DNA of 64,000 nt from an uncultured SAR86 cluster bacterium (GTDB lineage Bacteria > Pseudomonadota > Gammaproteobacteria > Magnimaribacterales > AG-339-G14). The position numbers and the translations under genes were made by a program. The notes under the pieces were generated by a model. It searched no databases, was not told where the DNA came from, and saw only the letters and a list, made by a program, of their open reading frames with translations. Where the stretch lies: NCBI GenBank assembly GCA_902562135.1, contig CACESE010000004.1, positions 29,661 to 93,660 on the forward strand, read 5' to 3'. Positions 47,539 to 58,214 of this stretch are shown in pieces; positions within the stretch are counted from its first letter, which is position 1, and every line of letters starts with the position of its first letter.

Positions 47539-48866
47539 TATGCTGTAATGGCTCTTAGTAATTTCTTATAATCTTCTTCAATACTATTATCAACCGTTCT
47601 TAATTCGCTTATTCTTTTGCAAGCATGTAAAACCGTCGTATGATCTCTTCCTCCAAAAGCATCACCTATTTCAGGAAGGCTATGTGTTGTAAGCTCTTTA
47701 GCTAAGCTCATGGACAATTGCCTTGGCCTTGCTAATGATCTATTTCTTTTATTTGATAGTAAGTCTGAAAGCTTAATATTATAGTAATCTGTAACTATTT
47801 TTTGAATATTATCTATACTTACCTGTCTAGACTGTATAGATAATAAGTCTGAAAGAGACTCTTTTATTAAACTTAAATCTATTTGTTTATTTGTAAATTT
47901 AGCTTCTGCCCCAACCCTTGCCAAAGAACCCTCAAGCTCCCTAACATTAGATCTTATTTTTTGAGCCATAAAAAAAGCACTTTCCTGGGGTAAATCGTAA
48001 CCTCTCTCCTCAGCCTTACTCATTAGGATAGCAACTCTTGTTTCTAACTCAGGGGGCTCGATAATTACTGGCAAACCCCATCCAAGTCTTGACTTTAATC
48101 TTTCTTCCAAACCATTAATCTCTTTTGGGTATCTATCACAAGTCAATATCATTTGTTGTCCTCCTTGCAATAGAGAATTAAAAGTATGAAATAGTTCCTC
48201 TTGCGATTGTTCTTTTCCAGCAAAAAACTGGATATCATCTATTAAAAGAGCATCAACGGAACGATAAAAATTTTTAAATTCGTTAATTGCTCCTAATTGT
48301 AAGGATTTAACCATGTCCCCAACAAATCTTTCTGAATGAACATAAACTACTTTTTTTGAAGGGTCTTCCGTTTTAATTTTATTCCCGACAGCATGCATTA
48401 AATGAGTCTTTCCGAGGCCAACTCCACCGTAAATAAATAAGGGGTTATACGCACCCTCTGGCAACTCTGAAACATGTTTTGCAGCTGCTAGGGCAATATG
48501 ATTTGATTTACCCTCTACGAAAGTTTCAAAAGTAAAATTCTCAACCAGAGAATTCTCTTTATCAGTAAAAAGTGAAATATTTTTATTTTTTTTCTTTAAT
48601 TTCAGTAATTTATGCTTAGTTGATAAATCATAAATTAATGAAAAGTTATTATTTCCTGTGGCTTCGGTCAAGAAATTCCTAAATTTATTGTCGAAATTTA
48701 TCCTTATATGCTCTTTGATAAAATCGTTAGGAGCTAGAACATAATAAGATTTAACACCATTGTCATCAGCATATTGAGTGAAATCTAAAGGATTGATCCA
48801 GGCTGAAAATTCTTCGTCGTTTAATTCATTCTTAAAATGACTTTTACAGTCTTTCCAAATTTGCAA
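47538..48866 (-). CDS. dnaA: chromosomal replication initiator DnaA
   Basis: A 442-residue AAA+ initiator. Domain I ([11 protein letters not shown]), a linker, AAA+ with Walker [10 protein letters not shown] (147-155) and Walker [10 protein letters not shown], and the C-terminal box-recognition helix-turn-helix with the signature [12 protein letters not shown]. The start codon is TTG at 48866, supported by AGGAG seven bases upstream. Two perfect DnaA boxes lie in its leader, which suggests autoregulation as well as origin function. Confidence 0.95.
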   Translation of the reverse strand: MQIWKDCKSHFKNELNDEEFSAWINPLDFTQYADDNGVKSYYVLAPNDFIKEHIRINFDNKFRNFLTEATGNNNFSLIYDLSTKHKLLKLKKKNKNISLFTDKENSLVENFTFETFVEGKSNHIALAAAKHVSELPEGAYNPLFIYGGVGLGKTHLMHAVGNKIKTEDPSKKVVYVHSERFVGDMVKSLQLGAINEFKNFYRSVDALLIDDIQFFAGKEQSQEELFHTFNSLLQGGQQMILTCDRYPKEINGLEERLKSRLGWGLPVIIEPPELETRVAILMSKAEERGYDLPQESAFFMAQKIRSNVRELEGSLARVGAEAKFTNKQIDLSLIKESLSDLLSIQSRQVSIDNIQKIVTDYYNIKLSDLLSNKRNRSLARPRQLSMSLAKELTTHSLPEIGDAFGGRDHTTVLHACKRISELRTVDNSIEEDYKKLLRAITA

Positions 48867-49015
48867 AATTATCTCCTATGAAAAGGTTAAATATTATTAT
48901 TTTTGATTAAACTTATCCACATGATATCCATTATATATGTTGTGGATAACTTGTTAATAAGAAATAAAGGTAGTTATTGATTTTTTTTTATAAATCTTTA
49001 ATATCTCAAATCCTA
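48867..49015. other. putative replication origin (oriC) between dnaA and rpmH
   Basis: A 149-base AT-rich gap with two perfect DnaA boxes: TTATCCACA at 48913-48921 and its inverted copy TGTGGATAA at 48941-48949, spaced by 19 bases. Gene direction reverses here (dnaA-gyrB leftward; rpmH onward rightward), as expected at an origin. The position matches oriC of Pseudomonas. Only two perfect boxes were found by eye, which is few for a whole origin, so part of the origin may lie elsewhere. Confidence 0.7.
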
Positions 49016-49150
49016 ATGAAGAGAACTTATCAACCAAGTAAAGTAAAAAGAAGACGCACGCATGGTTTCCGCAAAAGAAACTCAACTGTTGGCGGAAAGT
49101 CTGTTCTAAAAAGTAGAAGAAGCAAGGGCAGAAAAAAATTGGCCGCATAA
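49016..49150 (+). CDS. rpmH: 50S ribosomal protein bL34
   Basis: A 44-residue highly basic protein beginning [18 protein letters not shown], the universal start of bL34, and ending in RKKLAA. It lies directly between the origin and rnpA, its invariant place in bacteria. Confidence 0.97.
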   Translation: MKRTYQPSKVKRRRTHGFRKRNSTVGGKSVLKSRRSKGRKKLAA

Positions 49151-49152
49151 AA

Positions 49153-49503
49153 TTGAAGGTGAGCTCTCTAAAAGGGAATGCTAAATTTGATTCCGTATTT
49201 TCATCAAACGACTATCAAATTCAAGACGGTCCTTTCAAAATCTTTTTAAAAAAAAATATAACAAATGATGTTTCGCTCGGATTAATTATTCCAAAAAAAA
49301 AGATAGCTTTAGCGTCTAATAGAAACTTTGTGAAAAGAAGAGCAAGGGAAATCATTAGAAACAAAAAATTTTTAGGTCATGACATAATTTTTCTAGTGAA
49401 ACAAAAGATTAAAGATTTCGATAAAGCCAAAATAAAAAACCATATTAATAATTTAAAAAGAAAGTTAGAATCGATTTCAAATGCTATACAATCTAATCAA
49501 TAA
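49153..49503 (+). CDS. rnpA: ribonuclease P protein component
   Basis: A 116-residue basic protein partner of the RNase P RNA for 5' tRNA maturation. The RNR signature is in [15 protein letters not shown], with a following helical segment. The start is TTG two bases after rpmH (a GTG two codons later is an alternative). Its end overlaps yidD. Confidence 0.93.
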   Translation: MKVSSLKGNAKFDSVFSSNDYQIQDGPFKIFLKKNITNDVSLGLIIPKKKIALASNRNFVKRRAREIIRNKKFLGHDIIFLVKQKIKDFDKAKIKNHINNLKRKLESISNAIQSNQ

Positions 49504-49747
49504 TTTAGAAAAATATTCCGTCAAAATTTTACTTTTTTTTATAAATATTTATAAAATTTTTATCAGTCCTTATTTGGGACAAAATTGCAGATATCATCCA
49601 ACTTGTAGTACTTATGCTAAAGAAGCTTTGCAAATTCACGGCCTAAGAAAAGGAATGACTTTATCATTAAAAAGGATTTCTAAATGTCATCCTTTTGGAG
49701 GCAGGGGTGTTGATTTAGTTCCAGAAAAGGAAGAACTTAAAAATTAA
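49481..49747 (+). CDS. yidD: membrane protein insertion efficiency factor YidD
   Basis: An 88-residue amphipathic protein. Hallmarks are an N-terminal hydrophobic segment ([11 protein letters not shown]), [15 protein letters not shown], and the C-terminal [14 protein letters not shown], all diagnostic of YidD. It works with YidC in inserting inner-membrane proteins. The start lies within the end of rnpA. Confidence 0.95.
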   Translation: MLYNLINNLEKYSVKILLFFINIYKIFISPYLGQNCRYHPTCSTYAKEALQIHGLRKGMTLSLKRISKCHPFGGRGVDLVPEKEELKN

Positions 49748-49748
49748 T

Positions 49749-51365
49749 ATGCAAAGATATTTCTTAATTTTTTCGATCATTTTTTTAAGTTATTTATTAT
49801 TAATCAATTATAATCCACCTCAGCTCGAAACCACTTCTAGTAATATTATAAACGATAGTGAGTATTCACAATCTGTGGATTATGATGAATTTGTTTCTAG
49901 AGAAGATATATCTTCAGAAGAATTAATTATTGTTGATAATGCTTGCTCTACCAACGATCTATTTTCTTTTTCTAATAAAAACTGGAAAGCAAAAATTAAT
50001 CTTGAAAGCGGGAAAATTAGCTACGCTGAATTAACTAAGTTTCCCAAAACTTCAAAATCTGACGTCAATAAAATGCTTTTTAATGACTGTGGTCCGGAGA
50101 GATATTCACAAACAAGTGGCTTTGCATTTTTAGATAAATCTTTAAATCAAGATGCTTTATTTAATTTAAGTGAAAATTACAAAGATGGTATTAATGAGGT
50201 TTACGTATTTGAAAAAAAAATCGAGAATCTTTTAATAAAGAAGATTATTAGTTTTGGTCCTGATGATTATTACTTAAAGATTCGAGATTCAATACAAAAT
50301 TTGAACCTAAATGAAATTAAACTAGCACCCTTTTCTAAGATTGATAGATCTTCTGAAATTGTAGAAGCTAAAGGTTCGGGATTTACAGATCCTTCAAGTT
50401 TTGCTTATTTAGGTCCTGCCTTTAGAACGTCTGAAGAAAATTACTTAAAAATTTCATTCAACGATATTTCAGAAAATGAATTTAAACAAATTTCAAATGA
50501 TGGTTGGGCAGCAATGCTTCAACATTATTTTTTGACAGCTGTAATTCCAGATGAAGATGAAAATTTTGTTTTTCAAGCTAAACAGAAAAATAATGGAGAT
50601 TATTCAATTGGAATTGTAGGTCTCACTAAAAGCCTCAAAATTGATGAAAATGCTATTTTTAATCATAAAATTTATTTTGGCCCCAAAATTCAAAGCGAAC
50701 TTACCAAAGCTCACTCTCAACTTTATTTAGCTGTTGATTATGGTTTTTTATGGTGGATAGGCCAACCAATGTATCAAGCAATGAATTTCTTTTTTGAAAT
50801 TGTTGGAAATTGGGGATGGGCAATTATTTTAGTAACTATACTGATTAAATGTATTTTATGGCCCTTATCATATGTTTCATACAAAAATATGGGAAAAATG
50901 AGACAGGTCCAGCCTATGCTTAAGGAAATTCAAGAAAGATACGCTGACGACCGCCAGGCCTTGTCAAAAGCCATGATGGACCTTTATAAGCGTGAAAAAG
51001 TCAATCCTGCGCTTGGATGTTTGCCAATGCTTTTACAATTACCTTTCTTTTTAGCTTTTTATTGGGTTTTAATTGAAACAGTAGAGCTAAGATATGCGCC
51101 CTTTCTGTTTTGGATAAGTGATTTGTCTGCCAGAGACCCTTTCTTTATCCTTCCAATATTGAATACACTTGCGATGTGGGGAATGCAAAAACTGCAGCCT
51201 CAGCCCGTTGGAACCGATCCTATTCAAGCGAACGTTTTTAAATATATGCCTTTTATTTTTGGGATTCTCTTTGCTTTTTTTCCTGCGGGATTGGTGCTTT
51301 ATTGGTTTATCAATTCCTTGGTTTCAGCCTTACAAATGTATCTTCACGGCCCAAAGGCTCAATAA
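49749..51365 (+). CDS. yidC: membrane protein insertase YidC
   Basis: A 538-residue Oxa1-family insertase. N-terminal helix (residues 3-20), a large periplasmic beta domain up to about residue 340, then the conserved five-helix core with NWGWAIILVTILIK, the hydrophilic hairpin KMRQVQPMLKEIQERYADD, and the insertion channel segment NPALGCLPMLLQLPFF. One base after yidD; the gene group rpmH-rnpA-yidD-yidC-mnmE is universal here. Confidence 0.95.
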   Translation: MQRYFLIFSIIFLSYLLLINYNPPQLETTSSNIINDSEYSQSVDYDEFVSREDISSEELIIVDNACSTNDLFSFSNKNWKAKINLESGKISYAELTKFPKTSKSDVNKMLFNDCGPERYSQTSGFAFLDKSLNQDALFNLSENYKDGINEVYVFEKKIENLLIKKIISFGPDDYYLKIRDSIQNLNLNEIKLAPFSKIDRSSEIVEAKGSGFTDPSSFAYLGPAFRTSEENYLKISFNDISENEFKQISNDGWAAMLQHYFLTAVIPDEDENFVFQAKQKNNGDYSIGIVGLTKSLKIDENAIFNHKIYFGPKIQSELTKAHSQLYLAVDYGFLWWIGQPMYQAMNFFFEIVGNWGWAIILVTILIKCILWPLSYVSYKNMGKMRQVQPMLKEIQERYADDRQALSKAMMDLYKREKVNPALGCLPMLLQLPFFLAFYWVLIETVELRYAPFLFWISDLSARDPFFILPILNTLAMWGMQKLQPQPVGTDPIQANVFKYMPFIFGILFAFFPAGLVLYWFINSLVSALQMYLHGPKAQ

Positions 51366-51370
51366 AATAA

Positions 51371-52675
51371 GTGTATTCACTCACAGACACAATAATTGCG
51401 TGTTCTTCGCCGCCTGGAAGGGGAGCAATATCAATAATTAGAATCTCAGGAGGGGATTTAACTGAGCTTTTTAAAAAAATAGGTATAAAGAAAATTGGCA
51501 ACAAAGAGTCTTTAGTCAAAGAATTACAATTAAATAATGATTTTAAAGAGAAGTGTGTGCTCACTTTTTTTAAATCTCCTAATTCCTTTACCGGCGAAGA
51601 TGTATTGGAAATTAATTGCCATGGAAATCCGTTGATGGTTGAGATTATTATTAATTTCTTTTTGAAAATTGGTTGCAGAAAAGCTGGACCGGGTGAGTTT
51701 ACGATGAGAGGATTTCTTAACAACAAAATTAGTTTTCTTGAAGCCGAAGCAATTGATGATCTTATAAGTGCAGAGAGTGAAGAGCAGCTTCTTGCCAGCG
51801 CCAAGTCTCTCAGCGGTAAATTTGAAAAAAAAGTAGATGAAGCAATAAAAGATCTTAAACAACTTAGAGTTTATGCAGAAAGCAACATTGATTTCTCTGA
51901 TCAAGAGATATTAGAAGATTTTGATGAATTTAGGCGCAATTTAACTATTTTTATTCGTAAATTAGAAGAACTTATCTCAAAGACAAACTCATCTAAATAT
52001 CTAATTGAAGGGGTAAAAGTCGTGATAACCGGCCCGCCAAATGTGGGAAAATCTACTTTAATGAACATCTTAACTGAAGAAAAAACGTCGATTGTCTCTG
52101 AAATACAAGGAACTACAAGAGATTTGGTTCAAAAATCCTGCAAAATTAATAATATAAATTTCTCATTGTACGATACCGCAGGAATTCATGAGGGTTCTAG
52201 CGACCCTATTGAACAGGAAGGTATAGCACTAGCAAAATCTCTTTTAGATAAATCTGATGTCGTAATTGAGATTGTAGACAACACTTCTGATGATTATTTC
52301 GTAAATTACAAAAAACCGGTCATTAGAGTAAAAAACAAAATTGATATATCTCAAGATGTCTCTGAGAACAGATTAAATGTCTCTTTATTAAATAGAATTG
52401 GAATTAAAGAAATCAAGGATGCGCTTTTTGACACTCTTAATATACCTAACCAGGCAAAACTCATCAGTTTCTCGGCAAGGTCAAGACATACAGAGCTTAT
52501 GAAACATTCGCTAAACGAGTTAAAAACTGCAGCTAGTTTATCTTCTGATAAAAACTTAGAGCTAATAGCGGAACACTTAAGAAGAGCAAGTAATTTCATT
52601 GGAGAAATAAAATCGCCCTATTCTTCTGATGATCTTCTAGGGGAAATATTTTCAAGTTTTTGTATTGGGAAATAA
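51371..52675 (+). CDS. mnmE: tRNA modification GTPase MnmE
   Basis: A 434-residue GTPase which with MnmG makes cmnm5U34 in tRNA. N-terminal folate-binding domain (IIACSSPPGRGAISIIRISG), helical domain with embedded G domain (G1 GPPNVGKST, G2 around GTTRD, G3 DTAGIHE, G4 KNKID), and the C-terminal FCIGK motif with catalytic Cys. Start codon GTG. MnmG follows after a long spacer. Confidence 0.95.
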   Translation: MYSLTDTIIACSSPPGRGAISIIRISGGDLTELFKKIGIKKIGNKESLVKELQLNNDFKEKCVLTFFKSPNSFTGEDVLEINCHGNPLMVEIIINFFLKIGCRKAGPGEFTMRGFLNNKISFLEAEAIDDLISAESEEQLLASAKSLSGKFEKKVDEAIKDLKQLRVYAESNIDFSDQEILEDFDEFRRNLTIFIRKLEELISKTNSSKYLIEGVKVVITGPPNVGKSTLMNILTEEKTSIVSEIQGTTRDLVQKSCKINNINFSLYDTAGIHEGSSDPIEQEGIALAKSLLDKSDVVIEIVDNTSDDYFVNYKKPVIRVKNKIDISQDVSENRLNVSLLNRIGIKEIKDALFDTLNIPNQAKLISFSARSRHTELMKHSLNELKTAASLSSDKNLELIAEHLRRASNFIGEIKSPYSSDDLLGEIFSSFCIGK

Positions 52676-52903
52676 TTGTTTAAAAATTGTTAATTGTTAA
52701 TTTTGAAATTTATTTTTTAAAAGTTATAAACATTGACTCACAAATTACAAACATTTTAAGAAAAAGTTCTCTACAATTTCATTTTTTCTAAGACTTAATA
52801 ATTACTTGAGCTTGAAAAGTAATTAACAGAAAATACTGCCCCTAATAACAATAACAATAATATAAATTATTAATATCTAATTTATATAATATTTATTAAG
52901 AAT
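52676..52903. other. very AT-rich spacer upstream of mnmG
   Basis: This gap of 228 bases is unusually long for this window and is almost entirely A and T in its second half (from about 52840). I found no canonical DnaA box; the nearest, TTATAAACA at 52725-52733, has two mismatches. It could be a DNA-unwinding element, a promoter region, or drift. E. coli has oriC immediately upstream of mnmG, which makes this worth testing. Confidence 0.45.
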
Positions 52904-54775
52904 GTGAATAACTTTGACGTAATAATAATCGGTGGCGGTCATGCAGGTGTTGAGGCTGCTTATGCTTGTTCACGCATGGGTAAAAAAAATTGTCTAATAA
53001 CTAATTCAAAAAGTGATATAGGAAAAATGTCATGCAATCCAGCTATAGGAGGCATAGGGAAAAGTCATTTAGTTAGAGAGATTGATGCAATGGGCGGCCT
53101 GATGGGCGTTGCAGCTGACCACGGAGGAATACATTTTAGAGTCCTAAATGCCTCTAAAGGGGCTGCCGTTAGAGCAACGAGATCTCAGTCAGACAGAATG
53201 TTATACGCCAATAAAGTATTAAGTATAATAGATAGTGAAGACTTACTATCAGTAATTGAAAACGAAGTCACTGAAATAAAAATATCTAATGGTAAAGCTA
53301 ATGGCGTCAAGCTTGCGAGTGGGGAGATAATATATTCTAAGAAGGTTGTTTTAACAGCAGGAACTTTTCTCAATGGAAAGCTTTTCACCGGAGAGGAACA
53401 AGAACAAGGAGGTAGAATTGGCGACAAACCATCGTTAAAACTTGCAGATTTTTTGCAGTCTCTAGATCTAAAATCAGGAAGGTTGAAAACTGGAACTCCA
53501 CCTAGAATAAACTCAAATTCTGTTAATTGGAAAGTTACAAAAGAACAGCCTGGCGACAACCCAAGACCAACTATGTCCTTTATAACTACAAATGAGATTC
53601 ATCCTAAGCAAATGAGTTGCTTTATTACTAGAACTAATAAAATTACTCATGAAATCATAATGGAGGGTTTAGAAAGATCGCCAATGTTTTCAGGAAAAAT
53701 TGAGGGCTTAGGCCCAAGGTACTGCCCGTCAATAGAAGATAAAATTCATAGGTTTTCCGATAGAGAGTCTCATCAAATATTTATTGAACCAGAGGGGCTT
53801 ACTTCTAAAGAAATTTACCCCAATGGAATATCCACAAGCATGCCTAAAGACATTCAACAAAGAATGGTAAATTCAATCATTGGTTTTGAAAAAGCTGAAA
53901 TAACTAAATTTGGTTATGCGGTTGAATATGATTTTTTCGATCCTAGAGAGCTCCAACACACTCTGGAAACAAAAAAAATAAAAAACCTTTATTTTGCTGG
54001 TCAAATTAATGGCACAACGGGTTACGAAGAAGCTGCCGCGCAAGGACTTGTAGCGGGTATCAATGCCTCAATTGCTACAGAAGACGGTTCCCCATGGCTG
54101 CCAAAAAGAGAAGAAAGTTATATTGGAGTTTTAATAGATGACTTGGTGACTTTGGGCACAAAAGAACCTTACAGAATGTTTACATCAAGAGCAGAATATA
54201 GACTTCTGCTGAGGGAGGACAATGCAGATCAAAGATTAAGCCCTCTTGCAAAAAAACTTGGCCTTATAGATGAGAATAGGTGGGCAAAATTCAATAAAAA
54301 AATGGAAGACATTCAAAAAGAAAAAGAAAGGCTCAGGAACTATAAAGTATCTTTAAAACAACTTAATGAAATTAGCGGAAAGCAAACTGTTAAAACCAAT
54401 GCAAATATTACTGCGTTGGAAGCTTTAAAAAGACCGGAAGTCTCTTATGAAGAAATGTGTAAAGTTTTAGGAATAGAACCCGCAAAAGAAGAAGTTGCGA
54501 TCGACGTTATCACGGATAAAAAATATTCTGGATATATTGAAAGGCAAAAGAAGGAAATAAAAAAAATAAAAAAGAATGAAAATGCTTTAATTCCAGAACA
54601 AATTAACTTTAATGATATAGAAGGCCTGTCTAACGAATCAAAGCAGAAATTAAGCGCAGTAAGTCCTCGTACATTAGCTCACGCGCAAAGAATTCCGGGT
54701 TTAACTCCTGCAGCAATTTCATTGCTATTAGTTCATATTAAAAAAAGAGAGCATCAAAAAAATAATGCTCTTTAA
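52904..54775 (+). CDS. mnmG: tRNA uridine-5-carboxymethylaminomethyl modification enzyme MnmG
   Basis: A 623-residue FAD enzyme, partner of MnmE. The FAD/Rossmann motif [12 protein letters not shown] starts at residue 8. The GidA signatures [17 protein letters not shown] and [21 protein letters not shown] are present, and the C-terminal helical MnmE-binding part ends in [22 protein letters not shown]. Start codon is GTG. rsmG starts inside its last codons. Confidence 0.96.
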   Translation: MNNFDVIIIGGGHAGVEAAYACSRMGKKNCLITNSKSDIGKMSCNPAIGGIGKSHLVREIDAMGGLMGVAADHGGIHFRVLNASKGAAVRATRSQSDRMLYANKVLSIIDSEDLLSVIENEVTEIKISNGKANGVKLASGEIIYSKKVVLTAGTFLNGKLFTGEEQEQGGRIGDKPSLKLADFLQSLDLKSGRLKTGTPPRINSNSVNWKVTKEQPGDNPRPTMSFITTNEIHPKQMSCFITRTNKITHEIIMEGLERSPMFSGKIEGLGPRYCPSIEDKIHRFSDRESHQIFIEPEGLTSKEIYPNGISTSMPKDIQQRMVNSIIGFEKAEITKFGYAVEYDFFDPRELQHTLETKKIKNLYFAGQINGTTGYEEAAAQGLVAGINASIATEDGSPWLPKREESYIGVLIDDLVTLGTKEPYRMFTSRAEYRLLLREDNADQRLSPLAKKLGLIDENRWAKFNKKMEDIQKEKERLRNYKVSLKQLNEISGKQTVKTNANITALEALKRPEVSYEEMCKVLGIEPAKEEVAIDVITDKKYSGYIERQKKEIKKIKKNENALIPEQINFNDIEGLSNESKQKLSAVSPRTLAHAQRIPGLTPAAISLLLVHIKKREHQKNNAL

Positions 54776-55358
54776 CACAAAGAGCCAAGACTTTTTAAAA
54801 AAAGTTGATAAAGAAGCTTTGACCAAACTATCTAAGTATCTATTGCTTATAAAAAAATGGAACAAAACTAGAAATCTGGTTTCAAGAAAATTAACAGATC
54901 ACGATTTAGAAAATCACATAATTGATTGCATAGCATTAAACGAAGTAATCTCGGAAAATAATATATTGGATGTAGGAACCGGCGCAGGACTTCCTGGCGT
55001 TGTTATCGCCCTATTAAACCCAACAAAAAAAGTAAAACTCTTAGATTCTAATTCAAAGAAAATATCATTTTTAAATCATGTCAAAACAAAATTAACAATG
55101 AAAAATGTAACCATAGAACACAACAGATTGGAAAAGTGTGATCTTTCTCAAGAAAAATTAATTGTATGCAGGGCTTTTACTAGTCCAGTAGAGTTAATAA
55201 ATATAGTAAGAAAAAAATTACCAAAAAAATCAACAATTTTAATGATGATCTCTAAAGATCAAGAAACTTCTATTCAAGGCTTCAAAACAGAATATATTCC
55301 GTCAAGCGCAGAAGATATTTTAGAAAAAAAGAGAGGGTTTTTAAGAATAACAATTTAA
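54765..55358 (+). CDS. rsmG: 16S rRNA (guanine527-N7)-methyltransferase RsmG
   Basis: A 197-residue class I SAM methyltransferase, GidB family. SAM-binding loop [16 protein letters not shown], followed by [17 protein letters not shown], and CRAFTSP as the family-typical later motif. The start overlaps the mnmG end by 11 bases. Followed at 23 bases by parA. Confidence 0.94.
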   Translation: MLFNTKSQDFLKKVDKEALTKLSKYLLLIKKWNKTRNLVSRKLTDHDLENHIIDCIALNEVISENNILDVGTGAGLPGVVIALLNPTKKVKLLDSNSKKISFLNHVKTKLTMKNVTIEHNRLEKCDLSQEKLIVCRAFTSPVELINIVRKKLPKKSTILMMISKDQETSIQGFKTEYIPSSAEDILEKKRGFLRITI

Positions 55359-55381
55359 AAAAAACTGATATAGTTTATAAA

Positions 55382-56155
55382 TTGATTACTTTAGTTGTTG
55401 CAAATCAAAAAGGAGGGGTGGGTAAAACTACAACCGCTTTGAATTTAGCGGCTTCTTTGTCAGCCGCTTCTAGAAAGGTTCTATTAATAGATCTAGATTC
55501 ACAAAAAAACGCATCATCTGCTTCTGGAGTGGATAATATAACTTCCAAATTAAGTTTATTAGATGCCTTAGTTGACGATAAGCCCATAAACTCTTTAATT
55601 CTAAAAACTGATTATAAATTTGACATAATTCCAGCAAGCCAAGATTTGATTTCAGCTGAAATGGAGCTTATGAATGCAAATAATCCAACCTCTATTTTAA
55701 AAGAAAAGCTTTCGGTAATTAAAAATAAATATGATTACTTGGTGATAGACTGTCCCCCGTCTCTTGGGATGCTTTCGGTCAGTGCTTTAAGAGCAGCGGA
55801 TAAAGTTTTGATTCCATTGCAATGTGAGTACTATTCTTTGGAAGGGCTTGCAGCAATGAATCAAACAATTGGGGAGATAAATGCCTCAACAGGAGATAAG
55901 ATTAAGATCTCTGTTATTCTCAGGACCATGTTTGATGCCAGAAATAAATCAGCAAGGGAAGTGTCATCAGAGCTTGAAAAGCATTTCCCTAAAGAGCTTT
56001 GCTCAACCATAATTCCAAGGAACGTAAGACTTTCGGAAGCTCCAAGTTATGGAATGCCTGCTTTATATTATGAGCCCGAGGCAAAAGGCACGATTGCTTA
56101 TCTTGCCTTAGCAGGCGAGCTAATTAATAAATACGAGAAAAATAACGCGGCATGA
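55382..56155 (+). CDS. parA: chromosome partitioning ATPase ParA (Soj)
   Basis: A 257-residue deviant-Walker-A ATPase, QKGGVGKTTTALNLAASL. Switch I and II are DLDSQKNAS and DCPPSLGMLS. It has no N-terminal DNA-binding extension and is the short chromosomal type. Start TTG. The stop overlaps parB (ATGA). Confidence 0.94.
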   Translation: MITLVVANQKGGVGKTTTALNLAASLSAASRKVLLIDLDSQKNASSASGVDNITSKLSLLDALVDDKPINSLILKTDYKFDIIPASQDLISAEMELMNANNPTSILKEKLSVIKNKYDYLVIDCPPSLGMLSVSALRAADKVLIPLQCEYYSLEGLAAMNQTIGEINASTGDKIKISVILRTMFDARNKSAREVSSELEKHFPKELCSTIIPRNVRLSEAPSYGMPALYYEPEAKGTIAYLALAGELINKYEKNNAA

Positions 56156-57012
56156 CTACCGAGCAAGACAAAAAACCTAAAAGAGGCTTGGGCGCTTTAT
56201 TAGGAACCGAAATTAAATTAGATGGAAAAAAAGTAAATGTTTTAAGCGTAGAAGTAGATAAAATAAAATTCAGCAGATATCAGCCCAGAACAGTCATAAA
56301 CGATGAAAAATTAGAAGAGCTAAAAGAGTCAATAATTTCTCAAGGAATAATTCAACCGCTCATCGTCCGAAAAACAGCAGGTGACGGATACGAGCTAATT
56401 GCTGGCGAGAGAAGATTGAGGGCTGCCAAATTAGCAGGCTTAGAGAACGCTCCAGTCGTGTTAAAAGAAGCAAGCGACGAAGAAATTAATAAAATTGGCC
56501 TTATAGAAAATTTACAAAGAGAAGATCTAAATCCAATCGATGAGGCTAGAGGCATCCAAAGACTCCAAAAAGAGTTCAACCTAACACAGGAAGACCTTGG
56601 CAAGTCATTGGGTAAATCAAGAGCTGCAGTTGCTAACAGCATCAGGTTGTTACAACTTTCAAAAGAGGTTCAAGATTTATTGCAAAGCGGCTCTTTAAAT
56701 ATGGGCCACGCAAGGCCTTTGTTATCTTTGCCAGAAGGGGTGCAAGAAAGTTTTGCAAAAAAAATTAACAAAAATGGCTTATCAGTTAGACAAGCAGAGG
56801 CCTTGGTCAAATCTTATCAACAACAAAAAAACCCCAAAAGCATGCCGAAAAAGGACCCGAATCTACTTAGCCTGGAAAATGAACTGGGTGATTTATTGGG
56901 CTCTTCAGTAACAATTTCCCATAAAAAAAACGGCTCTGGGAAAATTACCTTCTCTTACAAAAATCTTGATCAGCTTGATGCAATTATCAAGCCTATTAAA
57001 AATAAAGAATAA
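56152..57012 (+). CDS. parB: chromosome partitioning protein ParB
   Basis: A 286-residue CTPase/DNA clamp. The N-terminal RGLGALLG motif stimulates ParA in the family. Box I/II includes SRYQPRTV and GERRLRAAKLAG (CTP-binding). The HTH that reads parS is around LGKSRAAVANSIRLLQL. A C-terminal dimerisation region ends the protein. Its likely target parS is in recF at 46033-46048. Confidence 0.94.
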   Translation: MTTEQDKKPKRGLGALLGTEIKLDGKKVNVLSVEVDKIKFSRYQPRTVINDEKLEELKESIISQGIIQPLIVRKTAGDGYELIAGERRLRAAKLAGLENAPVVLKEASDEEINKIGLIENLQREDLNPIDEARGIQRLQKEFNLTQEDLGKSLGKSRAAVANSIRLLQLSKEVQDLLQSGSLNMGHARPLLSLPEGVQESFAKKINKNGLSVRQAEALVKSYQQQKNPKSMPKKDPNLLSLENELGDLLGSSVTISHKKNGSGKITFSYKNLDQLDAIIKPIKNKE

Positions 57013-57036
57013 GTTAAAAAAAATTATATATTGTTC

Positions 57037-57066
57037 TTGAATAGTTAAGTCAGACCTAACTATAAT
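57037..57066 (+). promoter_or_regulatory. promoter of the ATP synthase operon with a 21-bp palindrome
   Basis: A perfect -10 TATAAT (57061-57066) lies 18 bases after a -35-like TTGAAT (57037-57042). Between them, and touching both, is a near-perfect 21-bp palindrome (57042-57062): arms TAGTTA and TAACTA enclose GTC-A-GAC with one mismatched pair (57048/57056). A protein bound there would block RNA polymerase, so it is a candidate operator, though no factor is known. Confidence 0.65.
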
Positions 57067-57084
57067 GCGTTGCCCAGACGAAAA

Positions 57085-57966
57085 ATGGCAGAAAAAGACG
57101 TTATAGACCCTTCTAATGTTTCGGACTTAACCCCGACTTCTGATTATATTAGTCATCATCTTACTAATTTAACTTATGGATGGTGTGATAAAACCGAATC
57201 TTGGGGATTTGCCTATCATCAACAATCTCTTTTCCCTGAATCATCTTGCAAAGTTTCAGAAATGGGATTTTGGGCTTTCCATATTGACACTATTTTTATG
57301 TCTTCTATTTTAGGGGTTATTTTTTTTGGTTTTTTTGGATTAGTTATAAGAGCAGCTAAAAAAGGCGTTCCAGGAAAGCTTCAAAATTTTGCAGAATTTG
57401 TTTTCGAATTTATCAGTAATGCAGTAAGCAGCAATTTTCATGGTTCTTCTAAAATAATTGGGCCGCTTGCATTCACATCATGTATTTGGATTTTGGCTTG
57501 GAATTTAATGGATTTACTCCCGGTTGAGTTAACTAATTTCGCTGGAGCGGCCGGCAGTGGATTTGATTACTTTAAGGTTTTGCCCACTGCAGATGTTAAC
57601 GCACCTCTAGCTTTGGCTTTAGTTGTAATGTTTTTTGTAACTTACTATACGATTGCAAATCATGGAATATTGGGTTTTTTGAAGGAATTTATTAACCCAA
57701 TTGAGCTAGTAGGATATTTTTCTAAACATGTTGCTTTAGCGCTTAGGCTTTACGGTAACTTATTTGCCGGTGAAATGATATTTATTTTAATTGGCATAAT
57801 GTTTGGACAATTTCTTATGTCTTTTGGACAGACCTTGTGGTTTTTCCCTGGACTGATTATGAATTTAGCGTGGGCTCTGTTCCACATTCTTATAATTGCT
57901 TTGCAAGCATATATCTTTATGATGCTGACCATTGCATACATTAACCTGGCTTGTGCAAAACATTAG
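57085..57966 (+). CDS. atpB: ATP synthase F0 subunit a
   Basis: A 293-residue membrane subunit that forms the proton half-channels. The essential arginine is in LALRLYGNLFAGE. Five or six helices are visible; ALFHILIIALQAYIFMMLTIAYI is the last. I used the ATG at 57085; a TTG at 57070 is in frame but lies within four bases of the promoter -10 element. First gene of the atp operon, with no atpI ahead of it. Confidence 0.94.
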   Translation: MAEKDVIDPSNVSDLTPTSDYISHHLTNLTYGWCDKTESWGFAYHQQSLFPESSCKVSEMGFWAFHIDTIFMSSILGVIFFGFFGLVIRAAKKGVPGKLQNFAEFVFEFISNAVSSNFHGSSKIIGPLAFTSCIWILAWNLMDLLPVELTNFAGAAGSGFDYFKVLPTADVNAPLALALVVMFFVTYYTIANHGILGFLKEFINPIELVGYFSKHVALALRLYGNLFAGEMIFILIGIMFGQFLMSFGQTLWFFPGLIMNLAWALFHILIIALQAYIFMMLTIAYINLACAKH

Positions 57967-57980
57967 CCAATAATACTTAG

Positions 57981-58211
<231 letters not shown>

Positions 58212-58214
58212 AAC

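Noticed and set aside
52725..52733. TTATAAACA as a DnaA box upstream of mnmG
   Set aside because: Two mismatches to TTATCCACA in an extremely AT-rich stretch; such matches occur by chance.
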